A stretch of 64,000 nucleotides of DNA, taken from assembly GCA_016721015.1 (NCBI GenBank), contig JADKJL010000001.1, positions 1,087,961-1,151,960 of the forward strand, written 5' to 3'. Every line of letters starts with the position of its first letter. The first letter of the stretch is position 1. The translations under genes were made by a program, and so were the position numbers. Below, piece by piece: positions 8,474-17,380 of the stretch. Below the pieces are notes generated by a model. It was not told the origin of the DNA. It made no database searches and saw only the letters and a list, made by a program, of their open reading frames with translations. Source of the DNA: Lysobacterales bacterium (lineage in GTDB: Bacteria; Pseudomonadota; Gammaproteobacteria; Xanthomonadales; Rhodanobacteraceae).

Positions 8474-9801
8474 AGACACCAGACAAAGACAGCCCGCTTG
8501 GGCGCATAAAGCAAGAAATCCGTGCCGATGCAGGGGTCGCGCGTGCGCGCGCCGCGGAAACCATGCGTCCTGCGCCAGCGCCACGGTCGCTTGGCGCGGT
8601 CGCGCCAGTGCGTGACCTGTACACGATCGACGAGCTGGCCAGTTTTCACTTCATCGAGTTCATCGAGCGCGCGTATGCCGCCCTGCTTCGGCGCACGCCG
8701 GATTCTGCCGGTCTTGAGGCGCAGGTCAGGTTGCTTGAGGCGGGGCGCAGCAAGATCGAGATTCTCGGCAATCTTCGCTACACCGAGGAAGGGCGTGCGG
8801 TCGGCGCGCGCGTGCCCTGGTTGTGGCCGCGCTACGTGCTGGCCAAGTCCATGCGTATTCCGATCGTCGGCTATGTGATCGAGTGGTTGATGTGTCTGGG
8901 CGGTTTGCCGCGCATGCTCCATCACCAGCGCGCGGCGGACGCCTATCACGCGGCACGTCAACACGTGTTCGTGCGTGATCTTGCGGGATTGGCCGGGCAA
9001 CTCGACGCGTTGCGCGAGGAGACGCTGCGCCTGGAGCACGAGCAGGTGGCTGCAGCCGCGCAGATGCAGCAGTTCGGTGAGCGATTTGCGCCGGTGCATG
9101 TGGAAATCGGCAAGGCATTCCACGAGATCCGCGACCTTCGCCACCTCGTCCTCAGCATGAACCACTGGCTGGCTTCACTGCGGCAGAATCTATCCGCCCT
9201 GGAGGCCGCCGAGGCCGAACAGGCGCGCAAGGCGGATGTGTTGTATGCCGATGTGGCCGGGCGGATGATGGATGCCGATCGGCAACGACCGATCCGCTTG
9301 GAGCGCTGGGCCGAATCCTTTGTCCAGGGTCTCGCACCAGCGGCTGAAGTGCTCGACATCGGTAGCGGGATTGACTGGCTGCAGGAGTTGGCGCGGCGAG
9401 GCGTAACCGTCACGGCGGTCAATCCGAACAACGAAATTGGTCAGCGCATTCGTGATGCAGGTATCACGAGTGCGGTCGCCGAGCCATCAGTGGTGCTTGC
9501 TCGGGTGGCCGATCAGAGTCTGGATGGCATTACCATTCTGGATCTCGCCTCCTTGCTGCGCGGCATTCCCGCCGTGATCCTGTTCGAGATCCTGCGGCGC
9601 GTATTGCGGCCCGGGGGAGCGGTGCTTTTCGGCATCGGCGCGGAGTCGGCGACGATCACCGATCGCCTTGAAGGTCGGGCGAGCGCGCTTATTGATGGTG
9701 ATCTGATCGAACGCGCCCTGCAGGCTTCGGGATTTGTGGAAATCAGACGGATTGATTCTGTCGACAACAGTTATTGCGTCATTGCCAGCCAGCCGCGCTA
9801 G
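8470..9801 (+). CDS. DUF4214 - coiled coil - SAM methyltransferase protein
   Basis: A 443-residue protein. Residues ~60-115 match the DUF4214 repeat (FIERAYAALLRRTPDSAGL, then LRYTEEGRA). Residues ~155-270 are strongly helical, probably coiled coil. The C-terminal third is a Rossmann methyltransferase with motif I EVLDIGSGID and a FEILRRVLRPGGAVLFG segment. The TTG start overlaps the preceding stop. Methyltransferases with such helical regions occur in O-antigen and capsule loci as chain modifiers or terminators. Here it precedes two GT4 genes, so a role in methylating a surface glycan is inferred. Confidence 0.75.
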   Translation: MKTPDKDSPLGRIKQEIRADAGVARARAAETMRPAPAPRSLGAVAPVRDLYTIDELASFHFIEFIERAYAALLRRTPDSAGLEAQVRLLEAGRSKIEILGNLRYTEEGRAVGARVPWLWPRYVLAKSMRIPIVGYVIEWLMCLGGLPRMLHHQRAADAYHAARQHVFVRDLAGLAGQLDALREETLRLEHEQVAAAAQMQQFGERFAPVHVEIGKAFHEIRDLRHLVLSMNHWLASLRQNLSALEAAEAEQARKADVLYADVAGRMMDADRQRPIRLERWAESFVQGLAPAAEVLDIGSGIDWLQELARRGVTVTAVNPNNEIGQRIRDAGITSAVAEPSVVLARVADQSLDGITILDLASLLRGIPAVILFEILRRVLRPGGAVLFGIGAESATITDRLEGRASALIDGDLIERALQASGFVEIRRIDSVDNSYCVIASQPR

Positions 9802-9875
9802 CAACAGATCGGGGACTCGGACATGCATATCAGGCAGATCGGTCAATGGCTGGCGAGCGTGCGGGTTCGTTGCGC

Positions 9876-10961
9876 ATGAAGGCGGCGATTCTCATTCCTG
9901 TCCTGACCAGCAAGGATGCGGTCGGTGCCGATGCCATGGCGATGGCGCAGATTCTCGATGACCTGGGTATCGAAACGCGGATCTTCTGCCAATCCTCCAG
10001 CGGCGTGTCGCGCAAGACATGGCCGACGGAGGGCATGGCGGCATTCGCCGGCGGACCGAATGACCTGGTCATCTATCATTTTTCGACCGCATGGCCGGTG
10101 GCCGTTGATCTACTCCAGCGATGTCGAGGTTATCGTGTCGTCAAATATCACAACATCACGCCTGCTGGTTTTTTCAAGCCTTTTTCCAACGAATACCACA
10201 ATGGTTGCGAGAACGGTCGGCAGGAAATAGCGAAGATTGCCAATCTGGGTTGTGAGCTGTATCTCGGCGATTCGGCGTACAACTTCAATGAACTGGAAGC
10301 GGCAGGTTCCGCCGAATTGAAAGGCGGGGTTCTTGCGCCGTTCCACCGCGTCGAAGAAATCGTGCAAGCGGAAGCCGACACAGGGATGATCAACGCACTG
10401 ACCGATGGTGCGCGAAATTTCCTGATGGTCGGGCGGATCGCACCGAACAAGGGACACCTGCAACTGGTCGAGACATTCTCCGCGTACGTGCGCGCTTACC
10501 CGGATCCGGCCCGATTGATTCTGGTCGGCAAGATCGATCCGCGTCTGCATGCCTATACCGACGCGATCCGGCAACGCATCGACGAACTTGGTCTGGTCGA
10601 TCACGTGTTGTGGATCAATGGCGCCAGTGAAGCCCAGCTCAAGGCGGCCTACCTGGCCAGCCATGTTTTCATGCTGATGAGTGAGCATGAGGGGTTTTGC
10701 GTGCCGCTGATCGAATCGATGGCGCTGGGCACGCCGATTGTCGCGCATGCCTCAAGCGCGATCCCGGAAACTCTCGGTGATGCCGGCATTGCCTGGGACG
10801 AACCGGATCCATGGCTCTATGCCGCGAGTGCGGCGCGGCTTTTCTCCGACGACGAATTGCGCGGTGATCTGCTCGATTGCGGGCGCAGGCGGTACAAGGA
10901 ATTGTTTTGCAACGGTGTGCTGCGCAAGCGTTTCATCGATTTTCTGGAACCCGTCCTGTGA
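9876..10961 (+). CDS. GT4 family glycosyltransferase
   Basis: A 361-residue GT-B glycosyltransferase. The C-terminal domain carries FLMVGRIAPNKGHLQLVE and the EX7E region HEGFCVPLIESMALGTPIVA typical of GT4. The N-terminal domain begins MKAAILIPVLTSKDAVGADA. I start at the ATG at 9876 because upstream in-frame ATGs overlap the previous gene and add low-complexity sequence; an ATG at 9846 is the alternative. The stop overlaps the GTG of the next glycosyltransferase (GTGA). Donor sugar unknown. Confidence 0.85.
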   Translation: MKAAILIPVLTSKDAVGADAMAMAQILDDLGIETRIFCQSSSGVSRKTWPTEGMAAFAGGPNDLVIYHFSTAWPVAVDLLQRCRGYRVVKYHNITPAGFFKPFSNEYHNGCENGRQEIAKIANLGCELYLGDSAYNFNELEAAGSAELKGGVLAPFHRVEEIVQAEADTGMINALTDGARNFLMVGRIAPNKGHLQLVETFSAYVRAYPDPARLILVGKIDPRLHAYTDAIRQRIDELGLVDHVLWINGASEAQLKAAYLASHVFMLMSEHEGFCVPLIESMALGTPIVAHASSAIPETLGDAGIAWDEPDPWLYAASAARLFSDDELRGDLLDCGRRRYKELFCNGVLRKRFIDFLEPVL

Positions 10962-12154
10962 GTGCACGAATTGCGATCGTCGTGCCGCGCTGTCACGAGC
11001 GACTTGTCGGCGGTGCCGAGGCGCTGGGCTGGCAGTATGCGCAGCTGCTGTCGGCGGACTACGCTGTCGACGTGCTGACCTCGACGGCGTTCGACTACAT
11101 GCGCTGGGACAACGATCTCACGGTGGGCACGGAACGTCGCGAGGGCATCACGATCCGGCGTTTCAACGTAGCCCGTGGACGCACGCCGTATTTTCACTCC
11201 TTGCATCGCAACATGCTCGACGCGTTTGCGCGCTCCTCGGAGAAGCCGGCAGGTGCCCGCTACTGCTGGCCGGAGGCGCTCGAAGAGGAGTTCATTCGTG
11301 CGCAGGGGCCGAACTGCCCGGAGCTCGCCGACTATCTCGCCGCACATGGCGAAGACTACGCGGCGGTCTTCTTCCTGCCCTATCTTTATCCGCTGACGCT
11401 CGATGGCATCCGCGCCATGCCGCATCGACGCTGGGCGCTGATCCCGGCCGTGCATGACGAACCGCCCGCTTACCTGAAAACCTTTGCACGAATGGCCCGC
11501 TCGGCGCCGCGCGTGCTGTGGAACGCCGAGGCCGAGCGTCGGCTTGGCGCGCGGATATGGAAGCTTGACGCAGGCAATGTCGTGGCGATGACCGTTGCCA
11601 CCGAGCTGGTCACGGCGGCAAAGGAAGAAAAGCCCTATCTGCTCTACTGCGGGCGCATCGACGTCAGCAAGGGTTGCGCGCAGTTGCTCGAAGGTTTCGA
11701 GGCGTTCAAGCTGGCGAATCCGAAATCCGACCTGCAGTTGATCCTGACCGGCAATGATGTGCTCGGCATTGGTGAGCGTCGCGATGTGCGCTATCTCGGC
11801 TTCGTCGAGGAGCAGCGCAAGTTCGAGTTGATGGCTGGCGCCGTCGCCTTTGTCCAGCCTTCGCCGTATGAGAGTCTCAGCATCGTCCTGCTCGAAGCAA
11901 TGGCGCAAGGCACGCCCGTGATCGTCAATGGGCAGTGCGAGGTGCTCGTCGACCATGTCAACGCAAGTGGCAGCGGACTGGTCTATCGCGGCCAGCGCGA
12001 GTTCGTCGAGGCGATCGCCAGCATGAGTGCCCTTGCCGCCAAGAAGCGCCTCAAGCAGGGCGAAATGGCGCGCGATTATGTGCTCCGCAATTACAGCCGC
12101 GAGCAGATCACCGCGCGCTTGAAAGCCGAAGTCGAGGCGCTCGCCTCCAGTTGA
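10958..12154 (+). CDS. GT4 family glycosyltransferase
   Basis: A 398-residue GT-B enzyme. The start is GTG at 10958, overlapping the previous stop. The N-terminal Rossmann domain begins SARIAIVVPRCHERLVGGAE. The C-terminal domain has YLLYCGRIDVSKGCAQLLEG and the PYESLSIVLLEAMAQGTPVIV EX7E motif. It is the last gene of the plus-strand glycan operon and converges with phoQ. With the preceding GT4 it would add two sugars to the same product; specificity is not readable. Confidence 0.87.
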   Translation: MSARIAIVVPRCHERLVGGAEALGWQYAQLLSADYAVDVLTSTAFDYMRWDNDLTVGTERREGITIRRFNVARGRTPYFHSLHRNMLDAFARSSEKPAGARYCWPEALEEEFIRAQGPNCPELADYLAAHGEDYAAVFFLPYLYPLTLDGIRAMPHRRWALIPAVHDEPPAYLKTFARMARSAPRVLWNAEAERRLGARIWKLDAGNVVAMTVATELVTAAKEEKPYLLYCGRIDVSKGCAQLLEGFEAFKLANPKSDLQLILTGNDVLGIGERRDVRYLGFVEEQRKFELMAGAVAFVQPSPYESLSIVLLEAMAQGTPVIVNGQCEVLVDHVNASGSGLVYRGQREFVEAIASMSALAAKKRLKQGEMARDYVLRNYSREQITARLKAEVEALASS

Positions 12155-12172
12155 GTGCGGGTCGGGCCGAGC

Positions 12173-13576
12173 TCAGCTTCCGAGCAGGCGCACATCGAAA
12201 CGCGCGCCGCCCAGCGTTTCCGAACGCGACACCTTGAGGCTGCCGCTGTATGCCTTGACGATATCCTGCACGATCGACAAGCCGATGCCGTGGCCCTGCA
12301 CGCGTTCGTCGCCACGCACGCCGCGCTGCAGCAGGTGATCGACCTGATCCGCGGGGATTCCAGGACCATCGTCCTCGATGCTCAGATCCACGCCACCGAA
12401 ACGGTTGTCGGCGGGATTGACCGGATGTGCCGAAAACAGGACGGTGTGCCGCGCCCACTTGAATGCATTCTCGAGCATGTTGCCGAGCAGTTCCATGAGA
12501 TCGCCCTGATCGCCGCGGAAGCGGGCATCCGGATCAATCTCGAATTCGCAGAGGACGTGCCTGGCGGCGTAGACCTTTTCCAGGCTGCGCACGATTTCCT
12601 CGGCGAACGGCTCCAGCGGCAGCGGTGCGGCAAACGTTTGCCGGCCCGAAGTGGCCGCACGCGAGAGCTGGTAGGCAACGATTTCGTCCATGCGGCCGAC
12701 CTGTTCGAGCACGGTCCAGCGCAATTGCTTTTCGTCGGTTTCGGATTCGAGCTGGGTGCGCATCACCGCCAATGGGGTCTTCAGGCTGTGGGCGAGATCG
12801 GCCAGCGTGTTGCGGTAGCGCTTGAGCCGATCGCGTTCCGAATCGATGAAATTGTTGAGATTGGCGGCGAGGCCGGAGAGCTCGGTCGGATAGCGATCTC
12901 CGAGATGCTCGGCGGCGCCGCGTTCGACCTGGCTGAGATCGGCCGCCACCTTGCGCAACGGTGCCATGCTCCAGCGCAACACCGCGAGCAATAGCAGGAT
13001 CAAGAGCACACCGAGACCACCGAGCCAGGCAAGCAGGGTGCGCCGGAAAGCGCGAACCTGCGACTGCAGGGCGGAGGCGTCTTCGGCGACGGTGACAGTC
13101 AGCTTCAGTTCCGGGCGATTGGCCACGCTCCAGGCGATGCCCTGGGAAAGCACGAACAGGTTGCCATGCTCGGTATGCACCGGACCGACGAACTCACTCG
13201 CGCCTTGTTCGAGTTCGACGTTGAAAGGCAGATTCAGGCCGATCGCGGACGGTGAGCGCCACTGGCGATCCTTCGCGTTGCGCACGTTGTCGCCGACGAT
13301 GACGGCGTACAGACCCGAGTCGGGACGATCGAAGCGTGGATCCGGGCCGACTTCAGGCGGAATCAGATTGCCGGCACGGTTGGTATCCGCACCGGCGAGA
13401 TAGGCATGCAGGTAACCCTGCAGGCGATCGCGCTGCGAGCTCAAGGCGGCATCAAAGAACGCCCGGTCGAGCGCGAAAAATGCCAGGCCGAGAAAGGCCG
13501 CGAGGGCGATGCCCGCCGCGGCCAGCGATCGGGTCTGCAGGGAAAGCGGGCGGGCCATCGAACCGGCCGCGATCAA
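12173..13576 (-). CDS. phoQ: Sensor histidine kinase PhoQ
   Basis: A 467-residue kinase: transmembrane segments at ~18-37 and ~183-200, a periplasmic sensor between them, then HAMP. The dimerisation box carries phospho-acceptor His263 in DLAHSLKTPLAV. The ATPase domain has N-box GNMLENAFKWA, G1 DDGPGIP and G2 GHGIGLSIV. The start is TTG at 13576 overlapping the phoP stop (TTGA), with ATG at 13558 as alternative. Known family role: sensing Mg2+, acid or cationic peptides and phosphorylating PhoP. Confidence 0.9.
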   Translation of the reverse strand: MIAAGSMARPLSLQTRSLAAAGIALAAFLGLAFFALDRAFFDAALSSQRDRLQGYLHAYLAGADTNRAGNLIPPEVGPDPRFDRPDSGLYAVIVGDNVRNAKDRQWRSPSAIGLNLPFNVELEQGASEFVGPVHTEHGNLFVLSQGIAWSVANRPELKLTVTVAEDASALQSQVRAFRRTLLAWLGGLGVLLILLLLAVLRWSMAPLRKVAADLSQVERGAAEHLGDRYPTELSGLAANLNNFIDSERDRLKRYRNTLADLAHSLKTPLAVMRTQLESETDEKQLRWTVLEQVGRMDEIVAYQLSRAATSGRQTFAAPLPLEPFAEEIVRSLEKVYAARHVLCEFEIDPDARFRGDQGDLMELLGNMLENAFKWARHTVLFSAHPVNPADNRFGGVDLSIEDDGPGIPADQVDHLLQRGVRGDERVQGHGIGLSIVQDIVKAYSGSLKVSRSETLGGARFDVRLLGS

Positions 13577-14289
13577 ACGGCGGGTGCGGCTTCAACCTCG
13601 TCGGCGCCATTGTCGGTGCGTTCCAGTGCAAAACGATAGCCGCGGCCGCGAACCGTCTCGATCGGTTTGATCGCATTGTCCGGATCGAGCTTGCGGCGCA
13701 GGCGGCCGATGAACACTTCCAGCACGTTCGAGTCACGATCGAAATCCTGCTGGTAGATGTGCTCGGTGAGATCCGCCTTCGAGACCAGCTCGCCGGCGTG
13801 CATCATCAGGTATTCGAGCACTTTGTATTCGTAGCTGGTCAGATCGACCGGACTGCCATTGGCGCTGACAGTCTGTGCCGTGGTGTCGAGTGCTATCGGA
13901 CCGCATTCGAGCAACGGGCGCGACCAGCCGCTGGCACGACGCACGAGTGCGTTGATCCGGGCCAGCAGTTCCTCGACATGGAATGGTTTGACCAGGTAGT
14001 CATCGGCGCCGTACTTCAAGCCCTGTACCTTGTCCTGCCAGGACGAGCGCGCGGTCAGGATCAGGATCGGATAGCTCTGGCCATCCTCGCGCAACTGCTT
14101 GACCAGATCCATGCCCGACAGCTTCGGCAGGCCGAGGTCGATGATGGCGACATCAAACGGAACTTCGCGCCCCAGGAACAGGCCTTCCTCGCCATCGCCT
14201 GCCGCATCGACAGCAAATCCGTCGCGCTTGAGCCGGGCCGCCAGTGTCTCGCGCAGCGGAGCTTCGTCTTCCACCAGTAGTACACGCAT
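13573..14289 (-). CDS. phoP: Response regulator PhoP (OmpR family)
   Basis: A 238-residue regulator: receiver domain with acidic pocket residues VEDE, phospho-acceptor Asp51 in IIDLGLPK, and the conserved Lys in DYLVKPF, followed by an OmpR/PhoB winged helix (ELVSKADLTEHIY, VLEVFIGRLRRKLD, TVRGRGYRF). It lies 12 bp after the PepSY gene and overlaps phoQ by four bases, so the three form one operon. The PepSY-phoP-phoQ order suggests feedback of the envelope state on the kinase. Confidence 0.92.
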   Translation of the reverse strand: MRVLLVEDEAPLRETLAARLKRDGFAVDAAGDGEEGLFLGREVPFDVAIIDLGLPKLSGMDLVKQLREDGQSYPILILTARSSWQDKVQGLKYGADDYLVKPFHVEELLARINALVRRASGWSRPLLECGPIALDTTAQTVSANGSPVDLTSYEYKVLEYLMMHAGELVSKADLTEHIYQQDFDRDSNVLEVFIGRLRRKLDPDNAIKPIETVRGRGYRFALERTDNGADEVEAAPAV

Positions 14290-14301
14290 TGCAATCTCCT
14301 G

Positions 14302-14550
14302 TTATTGATCTGCCTTGATTTCCAGAACGCGCACCTGGCCGCCCGATGTCAGAATCTTGATCCGATAGATCTTGCGGCTGTTGAGGCGCAAGGTCTGCAC
14401 ACTCAGAACCTTGGCACTGGTCTCGCGCTGAACCTGGTCGATGGCCTCCTGCACGGTTATTTCCCGCGCCGTCGCAGCGGAGGAGATCAACATGACCGCA
14501 AACGCCGTCGCCAGCGCGGACAATCGTATTCGTCCTGGATTTGCAATCAT
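14302..14550 (-). CDS. Small exported PepSY-domain protein
   Basis: An 82-residue protein with a Sec signal peptide (cleavage near AATARE) and one PepSY domain (VQEAIDQVQRETSAKVLSVQTL, then YRIKILTSGGQVRVLEIKAD). The start ATG at 14550 is chosen because it begins the signal peptide. It is first in an operon with phoP and phoQ. PepSY proteins in this position are thought to inhibit or modulate a neighbouring protease or sensor; modulation of PhoQ is an inference from position. Confidence 0.85.
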   Translation of the reverse strand: MIANPGRIRLSALATAFAVMLISSAATAREITVQEAIDQVQRETSAKVLSVQTLRLNSRKIYRIKILTSGGQVRVLEIKADQ

Positions 14551-14629
14551 TTTGACAGTCAAGGTCTCTTTGGCAGCCACTGGGTCAGCGCGATGGGTGC
14601 AGTCTTGATGGCGGGCATTGAATTCCCGC

Positions 14630-14643
14630 TGAACTTGATGAAC
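14630..14643. promoter_or_regulatory. Direct repeat TGAAC-N4-TGAAC upstream of PepSY-phoPQ operon
   Basis: Two TGAAC half-sites with a 9-base period lie about 80-95 bp upstream of the PepSY start codon. OmpR-family regulators bind direct repeats, so this may be an autoregulatory PhoP site. The spacing is shorter than the enteric 11-base PhoP box, so this is tentative. Confidence 0.3.
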
Positions 14644-14684
14644 AGGATTGTCGGCAGCTTGCAAAAGGAGTGGGCCGGATCCAC

Positions 14685-15599
14685 TCAAAACACTTCGGCG
14701 ACGCAGCAACGAAGACTGCCGCCGGCTTTCTCGATTTCAGCGAGTTCGACATTTCCGACCGAGAATCCGGCGCTTTCCAGCGAACCGATCTGGGCCGGGG
14801 AAAGGCTGTTGGCGGCGCGCGTGCTCATCCACACGCGCGCTGTCGAGAGACTGATGGCATTCGCAGCAAACGCCTGCTTCTGGCTGTCGCTGATCGACAC
14901 CGAGTGCCCGGCATAGATTGCCGCGATCGCATTCGCGGCGGCGCGGTCACGGAATCCCGATTCGGCGATGATCGCCGCGCGACCCGCCAGAATGGCCAGC
15001 ACGACATTGGTGTGATATTCGCTGGCAGCGAGCTCGAAGCAGAAGCTCAAGCGCAGGCCAAACGCCTCGTGCATCGCGCGTGCACCGGCCATGTCGCAGC
15101 GCTCCGACAGGCCGCAGTAGCCGATCCCGCGGGCGCGATCGATGACCAGGGCGCCGGTCAGCTCGGCGACCAGGTTCCGCGTTGAAAGGTCGATGATTTC
15201 TCGGCCCTGCATGAACCCGATCCAGTGACGGATGTCCCGGCGCGCCGCTTCGCGCTGGCGCACCGGATGGCGCATGTGGCCGATGATCAGGCGACCCGCA
15301 ACTGTCGCGAAGACGTTGTTCGGGAATACGCCGTCCATGGCCTCGGGATCGCCCGGGAAGGTGATCACCGGGGCATCCTCACCGAGACGCCTCGCCAATT
15401 CCGCGTGTTCGGCCAGGGCGCGCAAAGGATCAGGCTTGCAGGCAAGATCCATGTAGTGGTTGTCGCTGGCCGACTCGGTGGCCAGGCTGAAATCGTTCGG
15501 ACTGACCAGGAATGCTGCGCCGGCAACGGCCGGCAGATCGGGTTTCAACGCAAGCGACTTGACGGCATCGAGGAATGCCTGCGGATCAGTGACGATCAT
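14685..15599 (-). CDS. Arginine deiminase-related (CtlX-like) hydrolase of the guanidino-group modifying superfamily
   Basis: A 304-residue protein. It has the substrate Asp region EAMDGVFPNNVFAT, the catalytic His in the SEYHTNVVLAI segment, and a nucleophile Cys near the C terminus in SLRCCVAEVF, as in amidinotransferase/dimethylargininase-like enzymes. Best guess is the citrulline-hydrolase (CtlX) branch; a deiminase acting on another guanidino compound cannot be excluded. The ATG at 15599 overlaps the tag stop (ATGA), so it is co-translated with tag and the dehydratase gene. Confidence 0.7.
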   Translation of the reverse strand: MIVTDPQAFLDAVKSLALKPDLPAVAGAAFLVSPNDFSLATESASDNHYMDLACKPDPLRALAEHAELARRLGEDAPVITFPGDPEAMDGVFPNNVFATVAGRLIIGHMRHPVRQREAARRDIRHWIGFMQGREIIDLSTRNLVAELTGALVIDRARGIGYCGLSERCDMAGARAMHEAFGLRLSFCFELAASEYHTNVVLAILAGRAAIIAESGFRDRAAANAIAAIYAGHSVSISDSQKQAFAANAISLSTARVWMSTRAANSLSPAQIGSLESAGFSVGNVELAEIEKAGGSLRCCVAEVF

Positions 15600-16252
15600 G
15601 CGTGTGGATCTTCCTTCTGGTTGCGTGGATGGCAAAAACACGTGGTCAGGTGATCGTTGATCATGCCTGTAGCCTGCATGAAGGCATACATGATCGTCGA
15701 GCCGACAAAGCGGAATCCGCGCTTGTGCAGCGCCTTGCTCAGGGCATCCGATATGCCGCTGGTTGCCGGGACTTCCCGATGCGACGACCAATGATTGAGC
15801 AGCGGCTTGCCATCGACGTACGACCACAGCCAGGCATCCAGGCTGCCGAATTCGTCGATGACCCGGAGCGCGGCGCGGGCATTGTTGCGCGCTGAAAAAA
15901 TCTTCAACCGGTTGCGGATCAGGGCGGGGTCAAGCAGCAGCTTCTCGAGGCAGGCGTCCGACATTGCGGCGACCCTGGCAATGTCGAAATCGTGGAATGC
16001 GCGCCGATAAGCCGCGCGTTTGGCAAGCACGGTGCGCCAACTCAGACCGGCCTGGGCACCTTCGAGCACGATGAATTCGAACAGGCGCCGATCGTCATGC
16101 ACCGGCATTCCCCATTCCACGTCGTGATAGCGGCGATAGGCCAGATCGACCGACTTGCCTGTCGCCCAGGTGCAGCGCGTCATGCCGTCGTCAGGCGGAT
16201 CGGCCTTGACCCGTTCGGCAGACTTGATCGAGCTTGAGGTCGTGCCAGCCAT
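15596..16252 (-). CDS. tag: DNA-3-methyladenine glycosylase I
   Basis: Base-excision repair glycosylase that removes 3-methyladenine. It shows the family start MTRCTWATG, YHDVEWG, the HhH region and the C-terminal NDHLTTCFCHP that supplies Cys/His zinc ligands. I start at the ATG at 16252, two bases after the preceding stop, giving 218 residues. The ATG at 16183 would give the usual ~195-residue Tag and may be the true start. It is in an operon with the PLP dehydratase and the CtlX-like gene. Confidence 0.9.
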   Translation of the reverse strand: MAGTTSSSIKSAERVKADPPDDGMTRCTWATGKSVDLAYRRYHDVEWGMPVHDDRRLFEFIVLEGAQAGLSWRTVLAKRAAYRRAFHDFDIARVAAMSDACLEKLLLDPALIRNRLKIFSARNNARAALRVIDEFGSLDAWLWSYVDGKPLLNHWSSHREVPATSGISDALSKALHKRGFRFVGSTIMYAFMQATGMINDHLTTCFCHPRNQKEDPHA

Positions 16253-16254
16253 GC

Positions 16255-17250
16255 TCAGGCCGGGCGAGCGATTGATGGCCGCTGCGCCAGCCACGGCAAT
16301 GCATCCAGATCGACATTGCCGCCGCTCAGGATCAGGCCGATACGCATGCCGGCAAAGCGCTGGCGATGCCTGATCACGGCTGCCAGGACGATCGCCGAGG
16401 AGGGTTCCACGATGATCTTCATGCGCAGCCAGATCAGGCGCATCGCCGCGATCGTCTCGTCATCATCGACCGTCAGCACCTCGACGCCATGCTGGCGAAG
16501 AATCCGGAAGTTGACCTCGCCGACCAACGTACGCAGACCGTCGCAGATCGTATCGGGCACGAAGGCACCGACGCGTTCGCCTTTTTGCATCGACTCGAAC
16601 GTGTCGGCGGCGCCGCTCGGCTCGGCCGCGATCACCTTGCACCCCGGCGCCAGCGCAGCTGTCGCAATCGCGCAGCCGCTGATCAAGCCGCCACCACCAA
16701 CCGGTGCGACCAGGACATCAAGCGGATCGGTCTGGGCAAACAATTCCATCGCGGCAGTGCCTTGGCCGGCGATCACGCGCGGATCGGCATAGGGGTGCAC
16801 GAGGGTCGCACCGGTTTGCTGGCGCACACGTTCGCACGCTTCCTCGCGCGCGGTGGTGCTCGCGGCGCAACGGTGCAGGGTGGCGCCGTAGGTTTCAATC
16901 GCCTCGACTTTCGAGCGCACCGCGCCCTCGGGCACGATCACATGGGCCGGAATGCCACGTGTGCGCGCGGCCAGCGCAAGTGCGGCGCCGTGGTTGCCCG
17001 AAGAATGCGTGACCACCCCCTTCTTGGACTGCGCATCAGACAGGGACCAAACCGCATTGCAGGCGCCGCGGAACTTGAACGCACCGACGCGCTGCAGGTT
17101 TTCGCATTTGAACAGCAGTTCGGCCCCGACCAGGGCATTGATCGATCGTGACCGCATCACCGGCGTCACCTGCGCATGCGGCGCGATGCGGGCAGCCGCA
17201 GACTTGATGTCGGCAAAATCGACAGAATCGGTCAGGGTGTGGGTAGTCAT
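16255..17250 (-). CDS. PLP-dependent threonine/serine dehydratase or serine racemase-like enzyme
   Basis: A 331-residue fold-type II PLP enzyme. It has the Schiff-base Lys in GAFKFRGA, the substrate loop SSGNHGAALA, the phosphate-binding GGGGLISG and the C-terminal SGGNVD. It lacks the ACT regulatory domain of biosynthetic IlvA, so a catabolic dehydratase, serine racemase or threo-3-hydroxyaspartate ammonia-lyase is more likely. The ATG at 17250 is divergent from pepN, with 130 bp of shared upstream DNA. Confidence 0.85.
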   Translation of the reverse strand: MTTHTLTDSVDFADIKSAAARIAPHAQVTPVMRSRSINALVGAELLFKCENLQRVGAFKFRGACNAVWSLSDAQSKKGVVTHSSGNHGAALALAARTRGIPAHVIVPEGAVRSKVEAIETYGATLHRCAASTTAREEACERVRQQTGATLVHPYADPRVIAGQGTAAMELFAQTDPLDVLVAPVGGGGLISGCAIATAALAPGCKVIAAEPSGAADTFESMQKGERVGAFVPDTICDGLRTLVGEVNFRILRQHGVEVLTVDDDETIAAMRLIWLRMKIIVEPSSAIVLAAVIRHRQRFAGMRIGLILSGGNVDLDALPWLAQRPSIARPA

Positions 17251-17380
17251 GGGCAAACAGCGTCTGACGAAATTGTGAACGATACAGTGCAGGGCTCCAT
17301 GGGGTGTAGTCCTTTCCAGTCCCGGATGGGCGTGCTCTGATGGCAAACCCCGAACTCGAACTGCGGCCCGTCGTCCATCC

